A DNA stretch of 64,000 bases, taken from Lentzea pudingi (GTDB lineage: Bacteria > Actinomycetota > Actinomycetes > Mycobacteriales > Pseudonocardiaceae). Position numbers and translations under genes: made by a program. The number at the start of each line of letters is the position of its first letter. The stretch's first letter is position 1. The notes beneath the pieces were generated by a model. It did no database searches and was not told the DNA's origin. It saw only the letters and a list, made by a program, of their open reading frames with translations. Below, piece by piece: positions 1 to 9,127 of this stretch. The stretch covers positions 515,502 through 579,501 of the forward strand of contig NZ_BMNC01000006.1 in assembly GCF_014646255.1 (NCBI RefSeq), written 5' to 3'.

Positions 1-813
1 GAGACCGGCTTTGCGCAACACGGTCGCGTGCTTGCTGGCGCCTGCCAGCGAAATTCCCAGTCGCTCGGAAAGCGCGCTGGTGGTGCAGCTCTCGGTGAGC
101 ACCCGCAGGGCCGCCGCACGGGTGGTGCCCACCAGCGCGCCCAGCGCCTGTTCACCCGCGTCCCAGGAGTCGTTCAGGCCCTCGACCCCGACCTCCGCGG
201 CGCCCACCGAGAAGGCGAGCGTGGTCATCCCGCTCTCCTTCTCGTTCTCGATCAGCGCGTGCCGGCGGGCCTGCAGGAAGATCGCCGGACTGAGCAGCAG
301 GCCCCTGCCACCGAGGTGAACGTCCCGGTCAGCGGCGTCGGCGATCACCAGAACCGGAGGGTTCCAGTAGAACCGGGGATGCAGGGACCCGAGCAGACCC
401 TCCACCCCGCCACTGATCGTGATGCGCGCCTGAGCCTCCCGTTCGACCTCCAGCCGGTCACGCAGCTGCCCCCAGGAGGGCAGCACGACACTGCGGCAGA
501 AGTCGAACACGGTCGCCGCGACCTGCTGGGCGTTGCGGTCTCCCGCGCCACCGGCGGACGCGGCCGCCGGTGTCCGCCGGTTGAGCATCCAGAGCAGTTC
601 GGGAATCGGCTGGTACTCCTGGCTGAACTGCTGCATGTCCGCCAGCTTGTCCCCCAGCTTTCGCTGGAAGTGTTTGCGCAGTTCATGAAAAAGATGACCG
701 CGCTGCCCGGACAACAGATCCAGGGCGAATATGCTTTCCGCAACCGGCCCCAATCCGGCCGTCATGCGTGTTCGTGCCAGATCATCAGCTGTGAAGTGAA
801 TACGCAGAACCAC
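1..813 (-). CDS. ArsR-like winged-helix transcriptional regulator (DUF5937 type), 3' end outside window
   Basis: Reading the minus strand from a GTG at 813 gives a protein starting VLRIHFTADDLARTR. This N-terminus is typical of the actinobacterial regulators annotated as DUF5937/ArsR family. A long N-terminal ligand-type domain of about 230 residues is followed by a winged helix near the window edge (residues about 235-270, containing SALSERLGISLAGASKHATV), which is the DNA recognition part. The reading frame is open to base 1, so the C-terminus is missing. It is transcribed in the same direction as the ABC transporter upstream of it, separated by about 160 bases after the small ORF at 980-1135. 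The ligand and targets are not visible. Confidence is high for the regulator class and lower for the exact start. Confidence 0.75.
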   Translation of the reverse strand, partial: MVLRIHFTADDLARTRMTAGLGPVAESIFALDLLSGQRGHLFHELRKHFQRKLGDKLADMQQFSQEYQPIPELLWMLNRRTPAAASAGGAGDRNAQQVAATVFDFCRSVVLPSWGQLRDRLEVEREAQARITISGGVEGLLGSLHPRFYWNPPVLVIADAADRDVHLGGRGLLLSPAIFLQARRHALIENEKESGMTTLAFSVGAAEVGVEGLNDSWDAGEQALGALVGTTRAAALRVLTESCTTSALSERLGISLAGASKHATVLRKAGL

Positions 814-979
814 ATTGCCCCCAACGTGTGCACTACTATGGGGTCTTCGTGCGGACTACCGGCGAGTAGCTATTACATCGCCCCCCGACCCCCCAAGGAT
901 CCTTACCCCGCAAGAACGCTATCACAGCCAGCCAGGAATCACATCGAAGCAACGATGCCCAACTCGCACGGTTCTAATA

Positions 980-1135
980 CTATCGACCGTAGCGATATTC
1001 GACATTTTCGACCAATGCGATTTCCTCCTGAGTCAAGGGACCGCCGTTCGACGAAGCCGACTCCGCCGAACGGGCGATCGGCGTTGCGCTCGGGGGTGGA
1101 GCGCACGCCGACCGCCGCTCGCCGGTTGGAATCAT
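980..1135 (-). CDS. Possible small peptide (51 aa) translationally coupled to the ABC permease
   Basis: A minus-strand ORF starts with the ATG that overlaps the permease stop codon (ATGA, 4-base overlap) and runs 51 codons. The predicted peptide has a Pro/Ala/Ser-rich first half and an acidic, more ordered C-terminal half (PLTQEEIALVENVEYRYGR) directly after an Asn-Gly-Gly. It has no Shine-Dalgarno of its own apart from the coupling geometry. Its codon use is less GC-rich in the second half than in the neighbouring permease. It could be a real small third gene of the transporter operon, a secreted or modified peptide, or a chance ORF. I recognise no family. Confidence 0.35.
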   Translation of the reverse strand: MIPTGERRSACAPPPSATPIARSAESASSNGGPLTQEEIALVENVEYRYGR

Positions 1136-3072
1136 TCCTTGGTTGTGACCAGGGACACAGGACGGTCTTTTGTCGCGATCGTGGCCGTGATTGCACTCGT
1201 CACCGCCACGATGCCAATGGAGCCAATTGCGACAATTGTCAACAGCGTCCAGGGGATGAACACGACGGTCGTGCCGATCGCCTTGTGCACGGCGCCTCCG
1301 ATACCGACCAGCCCCGCTCCCGCGACCACACATCCGAGCACCAGGCCGATGACCGCCACGGCGACCGCCTCGACGACGGCCGTCCTGACCACCTGGCGCT
1401 GGGTCATGCCGGTCACCCTGGAGACGGCGAACTCGCGCCGCCGTTCGGTGCCGGCGATGACCACCGAGTTCACGACGGCCATCAGCGCGTACAGCCCGGC
1501 GAGCCCCATCAGGACGGTCAGGATCTTGACGTTGCCGTCCTGGGCGGTCTCCGCGCGCGCCGTCGCCCAGTCGGACACGGCCCGCACCTCGGCGAAGCCC
1601 GCCGCCCTGATCCGGTCGGCCACGTCGTCGGGGTCCTGCCCCTGCGCGACCTGGACGACGGTCTCGGTTGGCGCGCCCGCCCACACCTGCTTCGGCAGGG
1701 CCTGGCGCGGCACCAGGAAGCTGTCCCCCATCTCGAGCGTCTCCGGCAGGCCGCCGACCACGGTCAGCTGCAGCGGTTGCCCGGCGGCGTCCCCCGCGAG
1801 CACCCGGCCGGGGGCGATCCGGTCGGCGTTCCGGGCGGGGCCGGTGAACACCGTGCTGCCGGTCAGCGCGCCCAGGTCGCCGGACGACGGCGGAAGGGTG
1901 TGCGTGCGCGCGTAGTCCGCGGCGTCGACCGCGATGATCCCGCTGTAGAAGTTCCTCGTGATCACCCGCTTGTTCTGCGTCTTCTCCACGGTGATCGTGA
2001 TGTCCACGGCGTTCTGCCGGGAGGCGACGGCCACGCCCTCGACGCCCGCGAGCCGTTCCGCCTCCTCGCCCGTGGACGACACGACCAGTTGGGCGTTCAC
2101 CGACTTCTGCGCCTCCGCGCCACCCGCGGCGGCGAGCGAGCCGAACGTGCCCGCCAGCCCGAGCAGGAGCGCGACCAGCACGATCAGCGGGGAGGCGGTC
2201 GCGGCACTGCGGCGCACCCCGTCCCGCAGGTTGGCCTGCGCCAGGCCGACCAGGGTGCTGCCGGGCACGAGAACACCGAACAGCCAGGCCATGAACGGCA
2301 CGACCAGAGGGCTCAGCATGCTCATGGCCACCGCGCCGAACATGGCGATGCCGAGCGCGGCCATCATCGCGCCGATCAGGTTGGCGCCCTGCGCCCACAG
2401 CACCATGGCGATCGTGCAGGCCGCGAAGGACAGTCCGAAGAACCACCGCGACATCGTCATCACCCTGGCGGCCTGACCCGTCTCCCGCAGCGCCTCCAAC
2501 GGCCGGATCTTCGCCGCCCGCAGGGACGCCGTGAACACGCCGGCCAGCGAGACACCGATGCCGATGCAGCCCGCGACGATCACCGCCCACATCTCCCACG
2601 GGGCGGAGAACCCCTCGGGGAGCAGGCCGATCTCGACGAGCAGCCACGTCTGCGCGGCCTTCGCGATCACCCCGAACGGCACGCCGAGCAGGGCACCGAC
2701 CACACCGAGCAGCAGCGACTCGGACAACAGCAACGCCCGCAGCTGACCGCGGCTGCCACCGGTGAGACGCAGCAGGGCGAGGTCACGTCGTCGCTGTGCG
2801 ACGGTGAAGCTGAACGTGGAGCTCACGATGAAGACCGCGAGGAACATGGCGAGGAACGCCGTCATGCCCATGACCGTCGCGGCGGCCACGTAGCCCTCGC
2901 GGATCTTGTCCTCGGCCTGGCGCGGCAGTCCTGGCGGGACCTGCGGAGTTCCGGTGGCCACCAGGATCAGCATCGAGGCCTGCACCAGCGCGACACCGAC
3001 GCCGACGCTGAGGATCGCGCCGACGAACAGCTCCCACCGTTCGCGGAACGTGCTGAACGACATCTGGAACAT
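1132..3072 (-). CDS. ABC transporter permease, FtsX/MacB-type
   Basis: This 646-residue membrane protein has the FtsX layout twice: a membrane segment near residues 15-40, then FtsX-like blocks with several helices at about 100-230 and 520-630. A long extracytoplasmic stretch lies between them (about 310-510). The first block contains the family-typical run RRRDLALLRLTGGSRGQLR and the second ERRREFAVSRVTGMTQRQV; each precedes a helix pair. It pairs with the ATPase gene 3 bases upstream (3076-3855), so the two form one exporter or resistance-type mechanotransmission complex in the cytoplasmic membrane. The divergent two-component system at 3973-5978 suggests signal-dependent expression, as in antibiotic-peptide detox modules; that substrate class is an inference. 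Confidence 0.9.
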   Translation of the reverse strand: MFQMSFSTFRERWELFVGAILSVGVGVALVQASMLILVATGTPQVPPGLPRQAEDKIREGYVAAATVMGMTAFLAMFLAVFIVSSTFSFTVAQRRRDLALLRLTGGSRGQLRALLLSESLLLGVVGALLGVPFGVIAKAAQTWLLVEIGLLPEGFSAPWEMWAVIVAGCIGIGVSLAGVFTASLRAAKIRPLEALRETGQAARVMTMSRWFFGLSFAACTIAMVLWAQGANLIGAMMAALGIAMFGAVAMSMLSPLVVPFMAWLFGVLVPGSTLVGLAQANLRDGVRRSAATASPLIVLVALLLGLAGTFGSLAAAGGAEAQKSVNAQLVVSSTGEEAERLAGVEGVAVASRQNAVDITITVEKTQNKRVITRNFYSGIIAVDAADYARTHTLPPSSGDLGALTGSTVFTGPARNADRIAPGRVLAGDAAGQPLQLTVVGGLPETLEMGDSFLVPRQALPKQVWAGAPTETVVQVAQGQDPDDVADRIRAAGFAEVRAVSDWATARAETAQDGNVKILTVLMGLAGLYALMAVVNSVVIAGTERRREFAVSRVTGMTQRQVVRTAVVEAVAVAVIGLVLGCVVAGAGLVGIGGAVHKAIGTTVVFIPWTLLTIVAIGSIGIVAVTSAITATIATKDRPVSLVTTKE

Positions 3073-3075
3073 GGC

Positions 3076-3855
3076 TCAGCTCTCCAGCCGCGCGAGTCGC
3101 TCGGCGACGTCGTGGATGGTCGGCATGTGCACGCGGTCCACGATCTGGCCGTCCGCCAAGAAGATCACCGTGTCGGCGCTGGCCGCGACCGCCGGGTCGT
3201 GCGTCACCATGACGATGCTCTGGCCCACGGTCTGCACCATGGTGCGCAGCAGTTCCAGGACGATCTTGGCGGAGTGCGAGTCCAGCGCGCCGGTGGGTTC
3301 GTCGGCGAACAGCACGGCGGGACGGGAGATCATCGCGCGGGCGATGGCGACGCGTTGCTGCTGGCCGCCGGAGAGCTCACGCGGCCGGTGGCTCGCACGG
3401 TCGGCGAGCCCGACGCTCGCGAGGGTCTGGCGGACGTCGCTCTTCGACACCCTCACCCCGGCGAGCTTCGACGGGAACGCGACGTTCTGCTCGGCGGTCA
3501 GCGAGCTGATCAGGTTGAAGCTCTGGAACACGAAGCCGATCGTGCGGCGGCGCAGCTCGGTGAGCACGCTGTCCGGCGCCATGGTGATGTCGCGGCCGGA
3601 GAGCACGACGCGCCCGCTCGTCACCTGGTCCAGGCCTGCCGCGCAGTGCAGCAGCGTGGACTTGCCGGAGCCGGAGGGCCCCATGATGGCGGTCCAGGTC
3701 CCCGCCGGGCAGCTCAGGCTGACGTTGTCGAGCGCGGCGACACCGGTGTTCTTCGACCCGTACATCCGCGTGACCTGCTGCAGCTCCACAGCCGGATGAC
3801 CCGCGTTCGGCACCCCCTGCCGCAGACCGGCGGAGAGGTGCTGGTTCCAAGACAT
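3076..3855 (-). CDS. ABC transporter ATP-binding protein (MacB/LolD type)
   Basis: This is a 259-residue ATPase. It has Walker A GPSGSGKST, the signature motif LSGGQQQRVAIARA, Walker B VLFADEPTGALD and the switch histidine in VMVTHDPAVA, all in the expected order and spacing. The chosen start is the ATG at 3855 (MSWNQHLS). The frame stays open far upstream, but the extra residues there are low-complexity and lie over the divergent kinase gene, so they are not credible. The stop is 3 bases before the permease start, which indicates one operon. The family powers FtsX-type exporters of peptides, lipoproteins or drugs. Confidence 0.92.
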   Translation of the reverse strand: MSWNQHLSAGLRQGVPNAGHPAVELQQVTRMYGSKNTGVAALDNVSLSCPAGTWTAIMGPSGSGKSTLLHCAAGLDQVTSGRVVLSGRDITMAPDSVLTELRRRTIGFVFQSFNLISSLTAEQNVAFPSKLAGVRVSKSDVRQTLASVGLADRASHRPRELSGGQQQRVAIARAMISRPAVLFADEPTGALDSHSAKIVLELLRTMVQTVGQSIVMVTHDPAVAASADTVIFLADGQIVDRVHMPTIHDVAERLARLES

Positions 3856-3934
3856 GAAAACCCCCGTGTTCGGTGCAACGTTTGCAGCCAACCGCATCCA
3901 GGGGGTCGGGGTCACTGTCCTTAACTTCCGAGTT

Positions 3935-3958
3935 GGGGGTAGTAGAACCTCTACCCCC
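3935..3958. promoter_or_regulatory. Inverted repeat in the divergent ABC / two-component promoter region
   Basis: GGGGGTAG (3935-3942) and CTACCCCC (3951-3958) form an 8-base inverted repeat with an 8-base spacer. It lies 15 bases before the kinase start and about 80 bases before the ATPase start. The position fits an operator for the response regulator encoded at 5301-5978 controlling both directions. That regulatory role is an inference from position and symmetry only. Confidence 0.4.
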
Positions 3959-3972
3959 GAACGGGGAAGTCG

Positions 3973-5316
3973 ATGTTGACTACGGTGGTCGTCGTGTCGG
4001 TACGCAGCGCTCGCACGATCTGGGAGTCGGTGGGACTTCGCCAGTTCCTCATCACCACGTGGCCCTGGCGCGGCCTGTCGTACGTGCTGACCACACCGGT
4101 GGTGTCGCTGCTCGCCGCGGGCCCGGTCGCCGCGCTGGGCCTGCCGTGGTCGTACCTGGTCTTCCGCTTCATCAGCCCGGACCCGGCCACACTGGGCGAG
4201 GTGGTGCTGGCGACCCTCGCCGGCCTGCTGCTCATCGTGCTCGCCGGCCCGCTGGTGGCGCTGCCCGTGGCCCAGGTGGAACGCCTGCGGCTGCGCCTGG
4301 TCCGCCTGGACCCGGCACCCTCGCCGCACAGCTCGTCCAAGGACGGCTGGCTCGGCTGGCTGCGCCGCCGCTACACCGAGGCTGCGACCTGGCGAGAACT
4401 CGCCTACCTGGTCGTCGTGACCCTGGCCGTCGCACCGAGCGCGATGTTGCTCCTGATCCTGTCGATGGTCGTCGCGCTCATCACGAGCCCGTTGCTGGTC
4501 ACCCCGAACGCTCCGCTGGCCCTCGGTTTCGGCCGGGCGAGCACGGTGCCGGAAACGCTGCCGTACGCCCTGGCGGGCCTGGTGCTGCTCCCGGTGACGC
4601 TGTACCTCTTCGCCGGCCTGGCCTCACTCCACGCGACGATCGCCAGGGCACTGCTGTCCGGCGCGGCGGACGAACGCCTGCGGTCCGAACTGGTCGAGGT
4701 CTCCCAGTCCCGCGAACGCCTGGTGACCGCCTTCGAGGCGGAACGACGCCGGATCGAGCGCGACCTGCACGACGGCGCACAGCAGCGCGTCGTCAGCCTC
4801 ATCCTGCAACTGGGCCTCGCGAAGCTGGAGATCCCACCGGGCTCCCCCGGCGCGGAACCCGTTGCCAACGCCCACGACCAGGCGAAGCAACTCCTGACCG
4901 AACTGCGCGAGTTCATCCACGGCATCCACCCGCAGGCCCTGTCGGACCTGGGTCTACCGGCCGCACTGCAAGAACTGGCCGACCGCTCGACCACCCCGGT
5001 GACGGTGGACTGCGCGGTCCCGAAACGACCACCGGGCGCGGTGGAGGGCGCGGGCTACTTCGTGGTGGCCGAAGCACTGAGCAACGCGAGCAAACACAGC
5101 GGTGCCACCGAAATCCAGGTGGCCGCCCACGTCCACCGCGACGTCCTCACCGTCGAGGTGACCGACAACGGCCGAGGCGGCGCAGACGCGGGCCGCGGCA
5201 CGGGCCTCACCGGCCTGGCAGACCGAGCCGCGGCCCTGGGCGGCACCCTGTTCCTGTCCAGCCCGATCGGCGGGCCCACCACCGTGCGAGCGGAGTTCCC
5301 ATGCAACACCAGATGA
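3973..5316 (+). CDS. Two-component sensor histidine kinase (HisKA_3, NarL-partner type)
   Basis: This is a 447-residue kinase. The N-terminal half has about four membrane helices in two pairs (roughly residues 28-60, 68-95, 140-170 and 190-215), resembling the actinobacterial Sensor domain. The dimerisation/phosphoacceptor motif is ERRRIERDLHDGAQQR with its His near residue 267. A HATPase domain follows, with an N-box around EALSNASKH and G-box NGRGGADAGRGTGLTGL. The ATG at 3973 follows GGGGAAG at a suitable distance. It overlaps the response regulator gene by 16 bases and diverges from the ABC operon. The kinase probably senses a membrane or cell-envelope signal and controls the exporter. 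Confidence 0.9.
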   Translation: MLTTVVVVSVRSARTIWESVGLRQFLITTWPWRGLSYVLTTPVVSLLAAGPVAALGLPWSYLVFRFISPDPATLGEVVLATLAGLLLIVLAGPLVALPVAQVERLRLRLVRLDPAPSPHSSSKDGWLGWLRRRYTEAATWRELAYLVVVTLAVAPSAMLLLILSMVVALITSPLLVTPNAPLALGFGRASTVPETLPYALAGLVLLPVTLYLFAGLASLHATIARALLSGAADERLRSELVEVSQSRERLVTAFEAERRRIERDLHDGAQQRVVSLILQLGLAKLEIPPGSPGAEPVANAHDQAKQLLTELREFIHGIHPQALSDLGLPAALQELADRSTTPVTVDCAVPKRPPGAVEGAGYFVVAEALSNASKHSGATEIQVAAHVHRDVLTVEVTDNGRGGADAGRGTGLTGLADRAAALGGTLFLSSPIGGPTTVRAEFPCNTR

Positions 5317-5978
5317 TTCGCACCGTCCTGGCCGAGGACGGCGCACTACTACGTGAAGGCCTGGCAGCCCTGCTGGACAGGTTCGGCTTCCAGGTGGTGG
5401 CCGCAGTGGGCGACGCGGAAGCCCTGATGGCCGCAGTGGCCGAACACGACCCGGACCTCGTCGTCACCGACATCCGAATGCCGCCGGGTTTCTCCGACGA
5501 AGGCCTGCGCGCCACCGTACGACTCCGCCAGGAACGACCAGACCTGCGAGTGGTCGCCCTGAGCCAGTTCGTGGAAACCAGCTACGCCTCAGACCTCCTC
5601 GACTCCGGCGGAGGCGTAGGAGTCGGCTACCTCCTGAAGGACAGGATCGGCGATGTGCAGGAGTTCATCGCCATCCTCCACCGGGTAGCGGCCGGCGAAA
5701 CCGTCGTGGACCCACAGGTGGTCCGCAAACTGCTCAAGCGCAGCAGCACCCCGCTGGCCACCCTCTCGAACAGGGAACGGGAGGTCCTCGGCCTGATAGC
5801 CGAGGGCTACTCCAACGCCGGCATCGCGGAGACCCTCGTCATCTCCGAAGCGGCCGTGAACAAGCACGTGGGCAACATCTTCACCAAGCTGGGCTTCACC
5901 CCGGGCGACGACCGCAACCGCCGCGTGCTCGCGACCCTCACGTACCTGCGTGACGGAGCACAGCCGAACCGCCCGTGA
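5301..5978 (+). CDS. NarL/LuxR-family response regulator
   Basis: This is a 225-residue regulator with an N-terminal receiver domain: acidic pair ED at residues 12-13, phospho-acceptor Asp near 57 in VVTDIRMP, and a conserved Lys in LLKDR. It ends with a LuxR-type HTH at about residues 155-215 (LSNREREVLGLIAEGYSN). Two starts are possible: ATG 5301, which has GGAG five bases upstream, and ATG 5313, which overlaps the kinase stop as ATGA. I chose 5301 because of the ribosome binding site. It is the cognate regulator of the kinase before it and may act on the inverted repeat at 3935-3958. Confidence 0.9.
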   Translation: MQHQMIRTVLAEDGALLREGLAALLDRFGFQVVAAVGDAEALMAAVAEHDPDLVVTDIRMPPGFSDEGLRATVRLRQERPDLRVVALSQFVETSYASDLLDSGGGVGVGYLLKDRIGDVQEFIAILHRVAAGETVVDPQVVRKLLKRSSTPLATLSNREREVLGLIAEGYSNAGIAETLVISEAAVNKHVGNIFTKLGFTPGDDRNRRVLATLTYLRDGAQPNRP

Positions 5979-5987
5979 CCACATGCC

Positions 5988-7691
5988 TCACGTCGTGGTC
6001 GCAACTTCGGTCTTCGTGCCGGCACGCCGTCGAAGCTCGTCGCGTTCAGCGTCCGGAATCGTCATCGACTCGGCGAGCACGGCGGCGAGCGCGTCCACCT
6101 GAGCGCTGTCGACGTCCGGGTGGAAGATCCACCGGATGTTCTCGTCACGCGTGATGAGGTCGACCACCGACCGTGAACCGCTATCCGGTGCCGCCGGCAC
6201 TCGAACGTAGCGAACCTGGTCGAGCGGGATCTCCTGCTGGATCTCGGCTTGCTCGAGAAAGGTGTTCGTCGTCGCGAGGATGACACGGCGATCCGTGACA
6301 GCGACCAGTGTCCGGTCCGCGGCCTGGTCCATCACCGCCGCCAACACCCCCATCGCTCCGCCGACGATCGCGGAAATAGGACCGCCGTCGTCACCCTGCT
6401 CGGGAAAACCGAGGGCGCGGAGAACCTCACCGTCCTCGAAGAGCCACCGCAGGATGCGAAGGTAGGGCGCCGAATCCAGCGAATCGGGTCCACAAAGGAC
6501 TTCCGGGACCGCGACCGGCGGCACCGGCGGATGGAGCGAATCCGCAAGAGGCTCGATCACCTCCAGAAGCCGGGCGGAAACCTCGCGGGCCGCCTTCGCG
6601 TCCTTCCGCTTGCCCGACAACGGCCAGGAGTCGGGACCGCGCAGCTCGGCCGTGATCCGAAGCTCCCGAGCCACCGCGTCGACGAGGCCAGTCATCTCGG
6701 CGAGCGTCGAGTCGAACTCCGCGCGGGTGTCGCGGGCGATGACCTCCGCGTACTGCGCCTCGGCGGCGTCTTCACATCCAGCCGCTCTCGCCCTCGCGGC
6801 ACGCAGCGCGTGATACCCCGTCCACGCGTTGAGGGAGGACAACAGAGCGCGAACGTCGAAAGCAATGACCTCGGCGTTCGTCTGCAAGTACTCGCGATGG
6901 CTGCGCACGCCAACCCGACCGATCCGCCCGACGTGGTCGCGGACGTTTCCCTGGTAGAGCTCGAGCTGCTTGCGCAGCAGCGCGCCACTGCCCGCAACGT
7001 CATCCCACAACGACGCAGGGACCGACTCGATCTCCCGGGCCTGCTCGACCGCACGATCAACAGCAGCGACAAGCCCCGTCAGTTCGGCCCACTGCTCCTT
7101 GCGAATGGAGGTGAGGACCTGGTTCGTCACCGCGAGGTTGGTCCTGACGAGGCCCGACACCTCGCTCAACATCATCTCCAACGCCACCATGGCCAGCGCC
7201 GGCCCGACCGAGGCCACCACCGGCATCTTGCTCACCGCAGCCACGGGGTAGAAGCGGGCCTGGCTCATACTGCCGCCGGGACCCAGCACCGTTCCGAGGA
7301 ACCCGCCGTCCTTGCCGGCGAGCTTCGCGCCGGCGTTCAGCAGAACCTGTGTCTTCTCGCCGATCCTGTAAAGACCTTGCACACTGGCGAACGCGTTCCC
7401 GAGATTGCCCGCCACGGTCGCCGCATTCCCAACCGAGGCAAGGATCGCTGAGATCTGCCTGCGGTCGGCAGCCGGCACGATCCCGAAGTCGATCAGATCG
7501 GGCTTCAGCTCCGGCGGGACCTCCCCGGCGAAGACCGCCACCCCGGGAAGCACCTCCACCAAGACCGTCGACGTCGTCGAGTCGATGTCCGAGCCAGACG
7601 AAGGATCGCCCCCGGCAGACGGGTCGGCGGTATCGCTCCGGCCGTCCTCCTCAGGCTCGGTGATCTCCATCGAGTCCGAAGGATCAGGCAT
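5988..7691 (-). CDS. Unknown protein with PH-like C-terminal domain
   Basis: This is a 567-residue protein of no recognised overall family. The first 45 residues are acidic, Ser/Pro-rich and probably disordered. A Gly/Ala-rich stretch (about 120-180) with hydrophobic runs is followed by long charged helices (about 190-370) that look coiled or helical-bundle in nature. Near residues 455-545 the pattern DRTLVAVTDRRVILATT followed by alternating strands resembles bacterial PH-like domains that bind lipids or partners. The start is the ATG at 7691, preceded by GGGAGGAG; an in-frame GTG 15 bases upstream lies over that ribosome binding site. It stands alone between the regulator gene and the nuclease-like gene. 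Confidence 0.7.
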   Translation of the reverse strand: MPDPSDSMEITEPEEDGRSDTADPSAGGDPSSGSDIDSTTSTVLVEVLPGVAVFAGEVPPELKPDLIDFGIVPAADRRQISAILASVGNAATVAGNLGNAFASVQGLYRIGEKTQVLLNAGAKLAGKDGGFLGTVLGPGGSMSQARFYPVAAVSKMPVVASVGPALAMVALEMMLSEVSGLVRTNLAVTNQVLTSIRKEQWAELTGLVAAVDRAVEQAREIESVPASLWDDVAGSGALLRKQLELYQGNVRDHVGRIGRVGVRSHREYLQTNAEVIAFDVRALLSSLNAWTGYHALRAARARAAGCEDAAEAQYAEVIARDTRAEFDSTLAEMTGLVDAVARELRITAELRGPDSWPLSGKRKDAKAAREVSARLLEVIEPLADSLHPPVPPVAVPEVLCGPDSLDSAPYLRILRWLFEDGEVLRALGFPEQGDDGGPISAIVGGAMGVLAAVMDQAADRTLVAVTDRRVILATTNTFLEQAEIQQEIPLDQVRYVRVPAAPDSGSRSVVDLITRDENIRWIFHPDVDSAQVDALAAVLAESMTIPDAERDELRRRAGTKTEVATTT

Positions 7692-7850
7692 GCGATCTCC
7701 TCCCACACGGGCACCTCGTCAGCGTTGACCGCCGAAGTCTACGGCTCAACGCTGTTACAAAACTGGACACTCTTAGGGCACGAGACAACAGAATTCGAAC
7801 CGGCGAACCTTGACCCCGGACTGAGGGATCGCGATCTCCTGTACCGCTTG

Positions 7851-8801
7851 TCAGCCAACAAGTCTGTAGCGGGCAGGACCAACCCGCTCGAGGTCGGCGT
7901 ACACGGTCGCATGGTGATCAGGGGCATTGACGCACATACGAGAAACGACGTGCGTACGCACGGTGCCTTCGGCGTAGCGGCTGCCACGTCGCCGGATCTC
8001 CGCGATGATCTCGGTCAGCGTGAACGTCCCGTCATGAGCATGCGCGGCAAGCATCTTCGCCGCCTCCAGAATCTCCTCCCGCGCATTGGCACCGGCGAGT
8101 AGCAGACCCAGCCGCGGATCAGCCTCGGCAACGGTGGCGTTCGTCCGGGAATCCACGGCCTGCTCACCCTCTGTGCCGGCAACGGCAAGGCAGAGGTAAC
8201 GGAATGCGGCCTCACGCCCGCGTGCGTCCGTGACCGTCGAGTAGTCGCGCCAGAGACATTCGTACGTTCCAGTCAATGCGAGCGGCAAGTCTCGCTTGTG
8301 CGTGGTGCCCGAGCCGGCGTGCGCGGCCCAGCCGAGCGTGCCGGACAGCAAGCGGCCCTCGTGAAGGCGGAAGGAGGCGTCGATCGGGTCGAGTTTGCGT
8401 CCCGGCCGCCAGTAGCCGGAGTCGTTGGTCAACGTCACCGACCAACCCACGTCCGCCCATCCCTCAGCGACCAGCCGTTCCAGCCGCACCACGTCCTTGA
8501 CCACGTCGTGGCGGCTGATGTCCTGCGCCGCCTGACTCGGCAGCTCGTACTTCTCGCCCGCGACCACACCGTTGAACCCCGCGAGGAGATACTTCAGCTC
8601 GATGGCAATCCTCACCCCGTCGACGTGCACGAGCAGATCCAGCCGGACGCCCCGAAACGGGCGAGTTTCCAACCTGATCGACGAGTCAGGGTTCATGCAT
8701 CGAAACTGCCAGGCCAGGCCGTGTTGAAAGTCAGCCTCTGAATGGAAGATCGGTCTCTGCTCAGCCAGGCAGGACAACACCTGGTCCATCTGAACAGCCA
8801 T
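7851..8801 (-). CDS. PD-(D/E)XK nuclease-like protein with C-terminal winged-helix-like domain
   Basis: This is a 316-residue protein. Near residues 55-80 it has the pattern RLDLLVHVDGVRIAIELKY, which matches the D-x(n)-E-x-K core of restriction-like nucleases. A middle domain of unknown type follows, then a C-terminal basic segment (about 260-316; GTVRTHVVSRMCVNA) that resembles the small domain often fused to restriction-associated proteins. The start is ATG 8801, preceded by GAGGTGATC. It has no methyltransferase or modification gene next to it, so it could be a solitary nuclease, a repair or defence factor, or an inactive relative. The assignment rests on the motif alone. Confidence 0.55.
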   Translation of the reverse strand: MAVQMDQVLSCLAEQRPIFHSEADFQHGLAWQFRCMNPDSSIRLETRPFRGVRLDLLVHVDGVRIAIELKYLLAGFNGVVAGEKYELPSQAAQDISRHDVVKDVVRLERLVAEGWADVGWSVTLTNDSGYWRPGRKLDPIDASFRLHEGRLLSGTLGWAAHAGSGTTHKRDLPLALTGTYECLWRDYSTVTDARGREAAFRYLCLAVAGTEGEQAVDSRTNATVAEADPRLGLLLAGANAREEILEAAKMLAAHAHDGTFTLTEIIAEIRRRGSRYAEGTVRTHVVSRMCVNAPDHHATVYADLERVGPARYRLVG

Positions 8802-9127
8802 GATCACCTCGGTCCGTCGCAGACACATCACCGCCGGCCGCGCCCACTGGACACGCTGTACCCGGCACTGCCTGCATCGCGCTGAGCCAGACCACCGTTA
8901 TCACCACGTCTCAACACCTGCTCGTCAAGCGAACCACCAGCCCGACCGGATGCCGACCGATCAACGGCCGGACCAAGGTGTGGGCCGTCAGTGCACCACC
9001 GACCGACTACGTGATGCACCCCGATCGGCGAATGACCGTCAACGTCGTGCGCACCCTCACCGCGCTCGCCGCGTCCCTGCTCGACATCGCGATTGCCGCC
9101 CCCCGCATCACGTGCGGCGCGACCGCC
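8802..9127. other. Intergenic stretch, no supportable gene
   Basis: These 326 bases between two minus-strand genes have open frames in several registers, but none shows a recognisable protein or ribosome binding site. The promoter of the nuclease-like gene at 7851-8801 must lie in its left part. Confidence 0.4.

Noticed and set aside
28..3924. A 1298-codon plus-strand open frame
   Set aside because: It is the antisense shadow of the regulator and ABC transporter genes; the product is Arg/His/Pro-rich with no domain, while the minus strand has full motifs.
3856..4329. N-terminal extension of the ABC ATPase to 4329
   Set aside because: The extra residues are low-complexity and overlap the divergent kinase coding region; the family starts at 3855.
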